64,000 bases of DNA, taken from positions 372,001 to 436,000 of the forward strand of contig NZ_JABUMX010000003.1 in NCBI RefSeq assembly GCF_013327855.1. The letters run 5' to 3'. The stretch is from Phyllobacterium pellucidum. Lineage in GTDB: Bacteria; Pseudomonadota; Alphaproteobacteria; Rhizobiales; Rhizobiaceae. This document shows, in pieces, positions 1 through 7,299 of this stretch. Position 1 is the stretch's first letter. Each line of letters opens with the position of its first letter. Made by a program: the position numbers and the translations under genes. Under the pieces are notes generated by a model. It was not told the origin of the DNA and searched no databases. It worked only from the letters and a program-made list of their open reading frames with translations.

Positions 1-1
1 T

Positions 2-370
2 TACCACGTCGTCGTTGCTGACGTTCGCGCCCCGCGCGACGGCCGCTTCATCGAGAACGTCGGTGCCTGGAACCCGATGCTCCCCAAGGACGGCGACCGC
101 ATCAAGCTGAATGAAGAGCGCATCCAGTATTGGATCGGCCATGGCGCACAGCCGACCGACCGTGTCCTGCGTTTCCTCGACCAGGCCGGCATCGCCAAGC
201 GCGACGCGCGCACCAACCCTGAAAAGGCTGTTCCGGGCAAGAAGGCGCAGGAACGCGTTGCCCTTGCTAAGCAGGCTGAAGAAGATGCGAAGGCTAAGGC
301 CGCTGCGGAAGCTGAAGCCGCCAAGGCCGCTGCCGAAGCTCCGGCTGAGGAAGCCGCTGCCAGCGAGTGA
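2..370 (+). CDS. rpsP: 30S ribosomal protein S16 (5' end cut by window edge)
   Basis: This is small-subunit ribosomal protein S16, which binds 16S rRNA early in 30S assembly. The frame is open from the first bases and begins inside the protein at [18 protein letters not shown], the conserved S16 core; roughly the first 15 residues lie outside the window. After the core comes a C-terminal extension rich in Ala, Glu and Lys, which is usual in Rhizobiales. In most bacteria rpsP is followed directly by rimM, trmD and rplS. Here those three lie 53 kb away on the opposite strand, and a terminator follows rpsP instead. Confidence 0.95.
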   Translation, partial: YHVVVADVRAPRDGRFIENVGAWNPMLPKDGDRIKLNEERIQYWIGHGAQPTDRVLRFLDQAGIAKRDARTNPEKAVPGKKAQERVALAKQAEEDAKAKAAAEAEAAKAAAEAPAEEAAASE

Positions 371-393
371 GCTGTCACGCTGCAGTCTTGTTG

Positions 394-427
394 AAACGGG
401 TGGCTCTGGCCGCCCGTTTTCGTTTTG
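394..427 (+). terminator. Rho-independent terminator after rpsP
   Basis: The arms AAACGGGTGG (394-403) and CCGCCCGTTT (410-419) form a 10-bp stem with one G-U pair and a 6-nt loop, followed by a T-rich tail. It lies 23 bases after the rpsP stop and would end that transcript before the phoD remnant. Confidence 0.7.
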
Positions 428-524
428 GCCCGCGATAATTTCACGCGCCTGCAAAAAAACCGAAACAATCCCGATGCACAAGAGGCGGGTTAGCCAGCCA
501 ATTGCAAGCCAAGGGAACATTTTC

Positions 525-2085
525 ATGTCGAATCGATTTGCCTACACCCGCCGCAGCTTTCTCACGTCTTCCGGGGCTTTGGCCCTGACCGCTGCTTCCG
601 ACCTTTCCTGTCCGGCAATTTCACGCGCCGCGTCGCGCCCGGTGTTCACGCACGGTGTTCAGTCCGGTGACGTCGATTCTGCAACGGGCATGATCTGGAC
701 GCGAACCGATCGGCCGTCCCGGATCAACATCGAAGTTTCGACGACGGAAAGCTTTGCCACACCTCAATGCACTTCCCAATACTGACTTTGCCGCCAAGCA
801 GCTCCTTACCGATCTCGCCTCCGACCAGGAAGTTTTTTACCGCCTCACTGCAGTCGATCTTAACGATCTCAACGGCGTATCCGAACCGATCGTCGGCCGT
901 TTCAAGACCGCGCCGATGTCCAAGCGCAGCATCCGCTTTGCATGGTCGGGCGACACGGTCGGTCAAGGTTGGGGCATCGATGAGACGGGCATGAAGACCT
1001 ATGCGTCGATCGCCAAGCACCAGCCGGACTTCTTTCTGCATTCGGGTGACACAATCTACGCCGACGGGCCCCTCGTTGAGGAAGTCGATCTGAAGGATGG
1101 TACCAAGTGGAAGAACCGCGTCGTCACCGATGAGAAGCGGAAAGTTGCCGAGACGCTCGACGAGTATCGCGGCCAATGGAAATACAATCTGCTTGACGAT
1201 CACGTACGGGCGCTGAACGCGGTTTGCCCGACGTTTTTTCAATGGGACGACCACGAGGTGACCAACAACTGGTCGTCCTCGAAGAACCTTGCCACAGACG
1301 ATCGCTACAAGGAGAAATCTATCGCGCTGCTGTCAGCGCGCGCGGCTCGTGCTTTTCACGAGATGACGCCCATCCGCTATACGCCTGCGGAGCCGGGCCG
1401 GGTGTATCGCAAGATTGCCTACGGGCCCTTGCTCGACGTCTTCTTCCTCGACCTGCGTTCCTATCGCGGCCCGAATGGACCCGACACGGAAGAGGCTATT
1501 ACCCCGGAATCGTCAATTCTCGGCGAACGTCAGTTGCGGTGGCTCAAGCGCGAGTTGCTCAATTCGAAAGCAACGTGGAAGATCATTGCTTCTGATATGC
1601 CGCTCGGCGTTATCGTCTGGGACAATGCCAAGGACAAGAAGGGCGCAGAGGCAGTCGCCAATGGCGATAATGGTCCGGCCAAGGGTCGCGAACTCGAAAT
1701 CGCCGATCTGCTGCGCTTCATCAAGACCGCTGGCATCAACAACACCGTCTGGCTGACGGCAGACGTGCACTACACCGCCGCGCATTACTACAATCCCGAC
1801 AAGGCGCAATTCCAGGACTTCGCACCTTTCTGGGAGTTCATTTCGGGCCCCATCCATGCCGGAACGTTCGGACCGAACGACCTCGACCAGACTTTTGGAC
1901 CCGAGCTCAAATTCATCAAGGCACCGACTGCCGAGCAAGGTCAGAACGTGCCGCCCTCGGCCGGTCTCCAGTTCTTCGGGCTGGTCGATATCGAGGGCGC
2001 CAGCCAGCAACTCACGGTGCGCCTGATGGACCGTGAGGATGTCGAGCTTTACAAGGTCACGCTCGACCCTGTTTTCTCATCTTAG
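525..2085 (+). pseudogene. phoD: PhoD-like alkaline phosphatase, frameshifted
   Basis: The two halves together resemble a secreted PhoD-type metallophosphatase, which releases phosphate from esters or diesters in the periplasm. The first half starts at 525, after AAGGGA, with a twin-arginine signal (TRRSFLTSSGALAL) and the PhoD N-terminal region (FTHGVQSGDVDS). It runs to a stop at 783-785. The second half is in another frame from about 754 and carries the metallophosphatase core: FAWSGDTVGQGWG, SGDTIYADGP, WDDHEVTNNW and ADVHYTAAHYY. The frame changes around 750-760, where a short stretch also seems to be missing compared with what I recall of the family. No single reading frame gives a full protein, so I call it a pseudogene; a sequencing error is the alternative. 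Confidence 0.8.
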
Positions 2086-2088
2086 AGG

Positions 2089-2697
2089 CTAACCAGCGCC
2101 GGCTATCAGCGAATCCCAGGCCGCCATGGCGGCCTGGGCGGTGCGCATCAGCGTCTCGCGCGACGCGCCGTCGCGGGCGGTGATCGACATGCCATGCTGG
2201 ACCGTCGCGTAGAACTCGGCAACCAGATCGCAATCGACGCTTGACGGAAGCTCGCCCTCGCGGATTGCGCGTTGCAGCCGGTTGCGCATTTTAACAGCGT
2301 TGCCGAGGCGTTGTTCCTTCAAAAGAGCGCAGGCCGGTTCCGATCCGCGTTCGCCGTGAAGCGCGCCAAGAACGACAAGGCAGCCGTGCGGCCGATCGGG
2401 CTGCGAATAGGCGACCGCCGTTTCTTTGAGAAAATTAGCAAAGCCTTCACGCGCCGTGAGCGCTTCCAGGGCCTCCCAGATCTCCAGCCCCACATTCCTT
2501 TGGTAAAGTTCAAGCGCCTGCTCGAACAACCCGGCCTTGCTGCCGAAGGCGGCGTAGAGACTAGGAGCGTTGATCCCCATCACCTCGGTAAGGTCGGTCA
2601 TGGAGGCGCCTTCGTAGCCGCGCGACCAAAATAGCCCCATGGCGCGAGCCAGAGCTTCTTCCCTGTCGAATGAGCGCGGTCGTCCGCGTGGCGGCAT
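2089..2697 (-). CDS. TetR/AcrR family transcriptional regulator
   Basis: This 202-residue protein has a TetR N-terminal helix-turn-helix (RPRSFDREEALARAMGLFW, then MTDLTEVMGINAPSLYAAFG with the typical LYAAFGSK recognition helix). A helical ligand-binding domain follows. TetR proteins are usually repressors released by a small ligand. The gene is divergent from an SDR oxidoreductase at 2799, and the shared intergenic region holds two related operator-like sites. The simplest reading is that it represses itself and the SDR gene. The ligand is unknown. Confidence 0.88.
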   Translation of the reverse strand: MPPRGRPRSFDREEALARAMGLFWSRGYEGASMTDLTEVMGINAPSLYAAFGSKAGLFEQALELYQRNVGLEIWEALEALTAREGFANFLKETAVAYSQPDRPHGCLVVLGALHGERGSEPACALLKEQRLGNAVKMRNRLQRAIREGELPSSVDCDLVAEFYATVQHGMSITARDGASRETLMRTAQAAMAAWDSLIAGAG

Positions 2698-2711
2698 CGT
2701 GAGGACCTTTC

Positions 2712-2784
2712 TGTAGTGATCAATATGTAAATAGCTTGACGTTGCGGTGCAAGCATCTTAGGTGTTTATGTATCGATCATTACA
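2712..2784. promoter_or_regulatory. Paired inverted operator-like sites between tetR and SDR
   Basis: The 18-mer TGTAGTGATCAATATGTA at 2712-2729 and the reverse complement of 2767-2784 (TGTAATGATCGATACATA) match at 14 of 18 positions. They face each other with 37 bases between them and lie just upstream of the two divergent genes. This is the expected layout for a TetR protein controlling itself and its target. Binding is inferred from position and symmetry. Confidence 0.6.
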
Positions 2785-2798
2785 TAAAGGAAGATTGT

Positions 2799-3539
2799 AT
2801 GTCTCGTCTCGACAACAAAGTCGCATTCGTCACCGGTGGTAGTCGCGGTATTGGCGCAGCGATCGCTCTGAAACTAGCGGAGGATGGTGCCGATATTGCC
2901 CTTACCTATACCAGCAGCGTGGAGAAGGCCGAGGCTGTGGTCAATTCAATCGAGGCCCTGGGACGCAAGGCAATCGCCATCAAGGCGGACAATCTTGATG
3001 CCGCGGCCGTCGAGGCTGCTGTCCAGGAAGCGCACGCCCGGTTTGGGCGGCTCGATATCCTTGTGAACAGCGCCGGCGTCTTCTCGGTGGACCAGATCGA
3101 AACGGCGAGCCTTGCGGAGTTCGACCGCGTCATGTCCATCCATGTCCGTGCCAGCTTCGTCGCCTCCAAAGCGGCGGCAGCCCTCATGAGTGCCGGTGGA
3201 CGCATCGTGTCGATCGGCAGCAATCTCGGTGAGCGTGTGCCGTTTACGGGGCTCAGCATCTATGCCACCAGCAAGGCCGCACTTACGGGCCTGACGAAAG
3301 CGCTGGCGCGAGACCTTGGCCCGAAGGAGATCACCGTCAATATCGTCCAGCCCGGCTCCACCGATACGGACATGAACCCGGCCGACGGCGATCATGCCGA
3401 CGCCCAGCGCGCCCTCATGGCCATTCCGCGCTTCGGCAGGGCTCAGGATATTGCCGGGGTCGTAGCCTTTCTCTCCGGCGATGAAGGTCGCTTCATCACA
3501 GGCGCATCGCTGACCGTCGACGGCGGCACCAACATCTGA
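2799..3539 (+). CDS. Short-chain dehydrogenase/reductase (SDR)
   Basis: This is a classical NAD(P)-dependent SDR of 246 residues. The cofactor motif TGGSRGIG is at residues 12-19, the NSAG motif near 90, the catalytic Ser in the SIGSN strand, and the YATSK active-site pair near 155-159. The C-terminus has the usual TGASLTVDGG. The ATG at 2799 is chosen because the classical SDR N-terminus begins there; an upstream in-frame ATG at 2736 would add residues unlike the family and run through the operator. The substrate cannot be told from sequence. Divergence from a TetR regulator suggests induction by a small, possibly toxic, carbonyl or alcohol compound. Confidence 0.9.
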   Translation: MSRLDNKVAFVTGGSRGIGAAIALKLAEDGADIALTYTSSVEKAEAVVNSIEALGRKAIAIKADNLDAAAVEAAVQEAHARFGRLDILVNSAGVFSVDQIETASLAEFDRVMSIHVRASFVASKAAAALMSAGGRIVSIGSNLGERVPFTGLSIYATSKAALTGLTKALARDLGPKEITVNIVQPGSTDTDMNPADGDHADAQRALMAIPRFGRAQDIAGVVAFLSGDEGRFITGASLTVDGGTNI

Positions 3540-3548
3540 TCGTGCAGG

Positions 3549-3938
3549 TTAAAGGTCACCCTTGCGAACAAGCTTGCCTTCTTCGGCCTTGTGGAAATAT
3601 TGCGAGCAGACGAGCCAGCCCTTCAACGGCCGCAACAGGACCAGGCTGCCGAGCAGCGTCAGCGGCAGCGTGGTGATGAGATGCAGCCAGATCGATACTT
3701 CGTAGGTCGTCTGCAGCCACAGCGCGAAAAGCATCGCTGGAACAGCAACGATCGTCATGGCGAAGAAGGCGGGCCCGTCGGCGGGATCGGCAAAGGAATA
3801 GTCGAGACCGCAGACCTCGCAGGACGGAGCAAGTTTCAGGAAGCCATTGAACAAATGCCCCTGCTGGCATTGCGGGCACCGTCCGAGAATGCCCGTTTTC
3901 ATCGGATTCTCTGTCGCATGATAGTGAGCGTCTGACAT
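3549..3938 (-). CDS. DUF983 family membrane protein
   Basis: A 129-residue protein with two CxxC pairs near the N-terminus (RCPQCQQGHLF and CEVCGLDY), which look like a zinc ribbon, followed by two hydrophobic segments (AFFAMTIVAVPAMLFALWL and HLITTLPLTLLGSLVLL). This layout matches DUF983, a family of small alphaproteobacterial inner-membrane proteins of unknown role. The ATG at 3938 is taken because a palindrome at 3964-3988 would interrupt the longer form starting at 3974. It is divergent from a MocR-type regulator that shares the same palindrome, so the two are probably co-regulated. Confidence 0.82.
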   Translation of the reverse strand: MSDAHYHATENPMKTGILGRCPQCQQGHLFNGFLKLAPSCEVCGLDYSFADPADGPAFFAMTIVAVPAMLFALWLQTTYEVSIWLHLITTLPLTLLGSLVLLRPLKGWLVCSQYFHKAEEGKLVRKGDL

Positions 3939-3963
3939 TTGCTTGGCCTTTCGCGGCTGCAGA

Positions 3964-3988
3964 TTGTATGGCACCTACACCCATACAA
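3964..3988. promoter_or_regulatory. MocR-type palindrome upstream of DUF983
   Basis: TTGTATGG, nine bases, then CCATACAA form a perfect 8-bp inverted repeat. The same half-sites with the same 9-base gap occur at 4092-4116 before the MocR gene. It lies 26 bases upstream of the chosen DUF983 start. The shared sequence and spacing indicate one regulator acting on both promoters. Confidence 0.65.
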
Positions 3989-4052
3989 GCAATCGATGTT
4001 TGAACTCAATATACGCCGTTTTCGCGAAACTTAAAGAAGCAGTCGGGCAATA

Positions 4053-4080
4053 GCGACAAAATGGCTTGCTATCTTATAAC
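4053..4080 (+). promoter_or_regulatory. Candidate promoter of the mocR-like gene
   Basis: GCGACA (4053-4058) and TATAAC (4075-4080) are separated by 16 bases and resemble -35 and -10 boxes. Transcription would start close to 4087, directly in front of the palindrome at 4089-4119, so a bound repressor could block initiation or early elongation. Confidence 0.35.
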
Positions 4081-4088
4081 ATCGATTC

Positions 4089-4119
4089 TAATTGTATGGA
4101 CAATGCGTCCATACAATTA
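4089..4119. promoter_or_regulatory. Perfect 13-bp palindrome before the mocR start
   Basis: TAATTGTATGGAC (4089-4101) and GTCCATACAATTA (4107-4119) are exact reverse complements around a 5-base centre. The core TTGTATGG-N9-CCATACAA is repeated at 3964-3988. The right arm ends at the AGGTGG ribosome-binding site of the downstream gene, so the site could act as an operator on DNA and might also form a hairpin in the transcript. Confidence 0.7.
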
Positions 4120-4129
4120 GGTGGCCTTG

Positions 4130-5500
4130 ATGAAATGGAAGCCTCGAATTGCTGTTGGCGCCCGCTACAAGCACGCGGGCATCGCGGATGCATTGCGAGC
4201 CGATATTGCGTCCGGCGCGGTCAAATCCGGCGATGTCCTGCCGCCACAGCGCGAAATTGCGCGCGAACTCGGCGTTGATCTGACGACAGTAACACGTGCC
4301 CTCAATGAGGTGCGTCGGTCGGGCCACATCGAGGGCCGCATCGGTTCCGGCACATTCGTAAAGGCGCCTGCCGTTCAGGCGACTGTGGCAGCACAGGCAA
4401 ATGAACTCGATTTGACCATGAACATACCTCCGCAACCCGCGGACCTGCCCGCTCGCATCGCAAACGGCATTGGCGCCCTTCTCGCCAATGGACAAAACCG
4501 GCTGTTGTCCTACCAGGAAACGGCCGGAAGCGCGTCGTCCCGAGCGGCGGCAGCGTCCTGGCTCGCTCCGCGTCTCGGCGCTGCGCCCGAAAAGGATCGC
4601 GTCGTCGTTGCCGGCGGGGCTCAGAGCGCCCTCTTTGCCGTCTGCAATCTCCTCGGCCCCGGCGCAACTATAGCGGCGGGCGCGTCGACCTATCCGGGAC
4701 TCAAATCTGCAGCGTCATCCCTTGGCCTCAAGCTTTACTCACTCGCCATGGATGAAGCCGGCATTACGCCAGAAAGCTTCGAGGAATGCTGCCGCAATGA
4801 GCCGCCCAAGGCGCTCTACATTATTTCGTCCATTGACAACCCGACCACCGCGACGATGCCGCTTGCGCGGCGGCGGGCCATTGCTGCAATCGCCGCTCGC
4901 CATGGGGTAGCTGTCATCGAAGACGATCCCTACGCGGAACTGCTCGACAAGCCGATACCGGCGCTAGCAACGCTCGCCCCCGACCTGACATGGCACATCG
5001 CCACATTGTCGAAATGCGTAGCTCCGGCACTGCGCATTGCTTTCGTCGCCTGTCCTTCGGCGCTCGATGCCCTAAAGCTTGGTTCCAGCCTGCGTGCCAG
5101 CAATCCGGGTCCATCGCCGCTGCTCACCGCGCTCGCGGCCGATTTCATTCAGACGGGAACGCTCCGTGAGATCGCGACCACCATCAGATCGGAAAGCCGG
5201 GAACGCCAGGCCCTCGCGGCACGGATTCTTAAAGACTGGACCTTTAGAGCCGAACCTGGCGGACATCATCTCTGGCTGTCGCTGCCACAGCAATGGCACG
5301 CCGGAGAATTTGCCGCGCTCGCCATTCGCTCCGGGCTGGGTGTCGTGCCAGCCTCGGCGTTCAGCATCGGGGCACCAAGCATGGAAGCGGTCCGTGTTTC
5401 CCTCGGCGCTGCCCCCGACAGGACCAGATTGGAACAGGGTCTGGTCCTGCTGGATCGCCTTCTGCGCGAGCCGAAGTTCAGCCCTGGTATGATTGTATAG
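4130..5500 (+). CDS. MocR/PdxR-type GntR regulator with aminotransferase domain
   Basis: The N-terminal 75 residues form a GntR winged helix (LPPQREIARELGVDLTTVTRAL, then GSGTFVK). The rest is a fold-type I aminotransferase domain with the PLP-lysine region TLSKCVAPALRIAF and the aspartate loop EDDPYAELLD. MocR proteins use PLP or an amino compound as effector instead of catalysing transamination. AGGTGG lies 5 bases before the ATG at 4130, which fits better than the in-frame GTG at 4121. The gene is divergent from DUF983 and convergent with ogt. The effector is unknown; no pyridoxal gene sits next to it. Confidence 0.87.
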   Translation: MKWKPRIAVGARYKHAGIADALRADIASGAVKSGDVLPPQREIARELGVDLTTVTRALNEVRRSGHIEGRIGSGTFVKAPAVQATVAAQANELDLTMNIPPQPADLPARIANGIGALLANGQNRLLSYQETAGSASSRAAAASWLAPRLGAAPEKDRVVVAGGAQSALFAVCNLLGPGATIAAGASTYPGLKSAASSLGLKLYSLAMDEAGITPESFEECCRNEPPKALYIISSIDNPTTATMPLARRRAIAAIAARHGVAVIEDDPYAELLDKPIPALATLAPDLTWHIATLSKCVAPALRIAFVACPSALDALKLGSSLRASNPGPSPLLTALAADFIQTGTLREIATTIRSESRERQALAARILKDWTFRAEPGGHHLWLSLPQQWHAGEFAALAIRSGLGVVPASAFSIGAPSMEAVRVSLGAAPDRTRLEQGLVLLDRLLREPKFSPGMIV

Positions 5501-5515
5501 GCGCTGCGACGGTTC

Positions 5516-6085
5516 TCAGAACAAAGAGCCCTGAGCGGTTATCGGATGAAATGTTGGACGGGTTGCCGTAGCGGCGAAGGTGCGGTGCTCAAGGTCAATG
5601 AGGAACCGCTTGCGCCGCTGGCCGCCGCCATAACCCGTCAACGATCCATCCGCACCGATGACTCTGTGGCACGGAACCACGATAGCGACGCGGTTCTGGC
5701 CATTGGCGGCGCCGACAGCACGGCTGGCATTCGGGCGGCCCATAGCGCGTGCCATCCCTCCATAGCTCCGGGTCTGGCCGTAAGGTATTTCCCGCAGCCG
5801 CTCCCAGACTTCATTCTGGAACGCATTCCCCGGCAGGACGAGCGGCGTTTCAAATACGGTCAATTCCCCCGCAAAATAAGCAGCAAGCTCCGACTCGATC
5901 TGATCGAGGACTGCATTTCGCCCCGGCTCGATCATATAGCCATAACGTCGTTGCAACTCATCGACTTCCGAGGCAAGTGCAGGCCGGTCAGCAAATTCGA
6001 GCAGGGACAGCCCTTCGCCGCTTGCCATGGCGATCATTGGTCCAAGCTGTGTTTCGATCGTGTCGCGAAGTAAGAGCCTGATCAT
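5516..6085 (-). CDS. ogt: Methylated-DNA--[protein]-cysteine S-methyltransferase
   Basis: This is a suicide DNA-repair protein that moves the methyl group from O6-methylguanine to its own cysteine. The active site IVVPCHRVIG places the acceptor Cys at 139, followed by the GGG glycine segment. An N-terminal ribonuclease-like domain precedes it (LLEFAD, AYFAGE). At 189 residues it has the Ogt/AGT size and lacks the Ada-type zinc domain and AraC module, so it should not regulate its own transcription. It is convergent with the MocR gene, 15 bases away. Confidence 0.92.
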   Translation of the reverse strand: MIRLLLRDTIETQLGPMIAMASGEGLSLLEFADRPALASEVDELQRRYGYMIEPGRNAVLDQIESELAAYFAGELTVFETPLVLPGNAFQNEVWERLREIPYGQTRSYGGMARAMGRPNASRAVGAANGQNRVAIVVPCHRVIGADGSLTGYGGGQRRKRFLIDLEHRTFAATATRPTFHPITAQGSLF

Positions 6086-6149
6086 GTAGCGACCTCCTGA
6101 TTCGGTCCAGATCGTACCATTCTGCCGAGGCCAGCCAATCCGATTCCTG

Positions 6150-6923
6150 TCAGGAGTGCGCCGCCGCCGATGCCACGGTCACAGTGGTGCCGGCGGCGTG
6201 AAGCGCCTGCACAATGTCGCCCGGGGGATCGCGGTCGGTCACAAGTTCGTCGATGCCGTTAAAGTCGCAAACCTGTACAAGACCGCGCCGTCCGAACTTT
6301 GATGCGTCCGTTATCGCTATTGTCCTTGCACCACGCGATAGTACCGTGCGGGCAAACTCTGCCTCTTCGAGGTCGTAGTCCGTTATGCCTCCCGGCGCGT
6401 CGAGCGCGCCCACCGAGATGACCGCATGGGCAACGCTGAAGCGGCTGACGAATTCGATAGCGGATACCCCAAAGGCGGCGCCGCTATCGCTGCGCAATTC
6501 GCCGCCCGCCATGAACACCCTGTTGCCGTTTACCGTTGCAAGCGTGCGCGCAATATCGGAGGAGTTCGTGACCACCGTCAGGTTGCGGTGCTGCAGCAAC
6601 TCGCGGGCAAGAAAGCTTGTCGTGGTGCCTGTATCGAGCATCACCGACTCACCATCGCGGATTGTCGCTGCGACCCATTGGGCAATCACGCGCTTGGCGC
6701 TCGCATTTTCGCGCATGCGCATCTCGAACGGCGCCTCGCCAATATGCTGCGGCAACCCGACGGCGCCATGGATGCGCGTGAGAACGCCCGAGTCCGTCAT
6801 GGGCTTGACGTCGCGCCTGATGGTTTCGAGCGAGACGCCGAGCTTGTTGGCAAGATCGGAGATCGAGATCGTGCCTTCCTCTTGCAGTAACCGCCGAATT
6901 TCGCCGCGCCGCTTTGCACTCAT
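6150..6923 (-). CDS. DeoR family transcriptional regulator
   Basis: The 257-residue protein has the DeoR helix-turn-helix at residues 1-57 (RRGEIRRLLQEEGTISISDLANKLGVSLETIRRD). The sensor domain follows, with the sugar-phosphate-binding features DTGTTTSFLARELL, VTNSSDIA and the late ITDASKFGRRGL signature. DeoR repressors usually respond to phosphorylated sugars or polyols. The gene diverges from a phosphotransferase/dehydrogenase operon starting at 7300, and the space between holds repeated CCACAT motifs. It probably controls that operon and itself, and a phosphorylated product of the neighbouring kinase is a natural effector candidate. Confidence 0.9.
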   Translation of the reverse strand: MSAKRRGEIRRLLQEEGTISISDLANKLGVSLETIRRDVKPMTDSGVLTRIHGAVGLPQHIGEAPFEMRMRENASAKRVIAQWVAATIRDGESVMLDTGTTTSFLARELLQHRNLTVVTNSSDIARTLATVNGNRVFMAGGELRSDSGAAFGVSAIEFVSRFSVAHAVISVGALDAPGGITDYDLEEAEFARTVLSRGARTIAITDASKFGRRGLVQVCDFNGIDELVTDRDPPGDIVQALHAAGTTVTVASAAAHS

Positions 6924-6962
6924 GCCAAAACCTCAAAATTTGATACCTAAGCCGCACCATTA

Positions 6963-7009
6963 CCACATATTTTACCAGTATCAGGCGATAAAGCCACATT
7001 ATGCCACAT
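6963..7009. promoter_or_regulatory. Phased CCACAT repeats, candidate DeoR operator
   Basis: CCACAT occurs at 6963-6968, 6994-6999 and 7004-7009. The intervals are 31 and 10 bases, close to three turns and one turn of helix, so all copies face the same side. They sit between the deoR start and a TTGACA box at 7017. DeoR proteins often bind tandem short repeats; that this one does so here is inference. Confidence 0.45.
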
Positions 7010-7016
7010 AAATATG

Positions 7017-7045
7017 TTGACAGATGCGCGAACTTGGCAGACGAT
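7017..7045 (+). promoter_or_regulatory. Candidate promoter for the 7068-7247 RNA and downstream operon
   Basis: TTGACA at 7017-7022 matches the -35 consensus exactly and begins eight bases after the last CCACAT repeat. At the expected distance there is only the weak GACGAT (7040-7045). A start near 7052 would place the structured element at the very 5' end of the transcript. Confidence 0.35.
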
Positions 7046-7067
7046 CCTATCAATGGGGTTGGTGGTA

Positions 7068-7247
7068 GTGCGCGGTTAGACTGGCTCACCATGAGGAGGG
7101 CCAATCCTTGCAGGTACCCAAGATACCGCGAGGATCCTGAGTGAAAGTCTTTGCCATAGACGGATTGCCTGTTACCGGAGAGTCCACAACCTTCAGGGGA
7201 CAGGTTGCCTTCCTCGTGGTGAGTCAGTCTGACCGCGCACTTTTTTT
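7068..7247 (+). ncRNA. Predicted 180-nt structured RNA with 34-bp closing stem and U7 tail
   Basis: Bases 7068-7101 and 7207-7240 pair over 34 consecutive positions with no mismatch or bulge: 30 Watson-Crick and 4 G-U pairs. All four wobbles are legal only in plus-strand RNA; in the minus-strand transcript they would be A-C mismatches. Seven T follow at once (7241-7247). Inside are three hairpins: 7106-7133 (CCUUGC/GCGAGG, bulged A, then GGUA/UACC), 7147-7161 (GUCU/AGAC, enclosed by AUCC 7134-7137 and GGAU 7162-7165) and 7168-7204 (CCUGU/ACAGG). It could be a terminated small RNA, an attenuating leader of the operon at 7300, or a palindromic mobile repeat. I recognise no known family. Confidence 0.6.
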
Positions 7248-7299
7248 CTGCTCGCCGACCGGCGCATTCCTGCCGGGCCATACACGGTAGGCGTCGCCA

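Noticed and set aside
7068..7247. 6S RNA, SRP RNA or tmRNA as identity of the structured element
   Set aside because: 6S RNA has a large open central bubble and lies near zapA; here the closing stem is unbroken for 34 pairs. The conserved SRP tetraloop region and the tRNA-like ends of tmRNA are absent.
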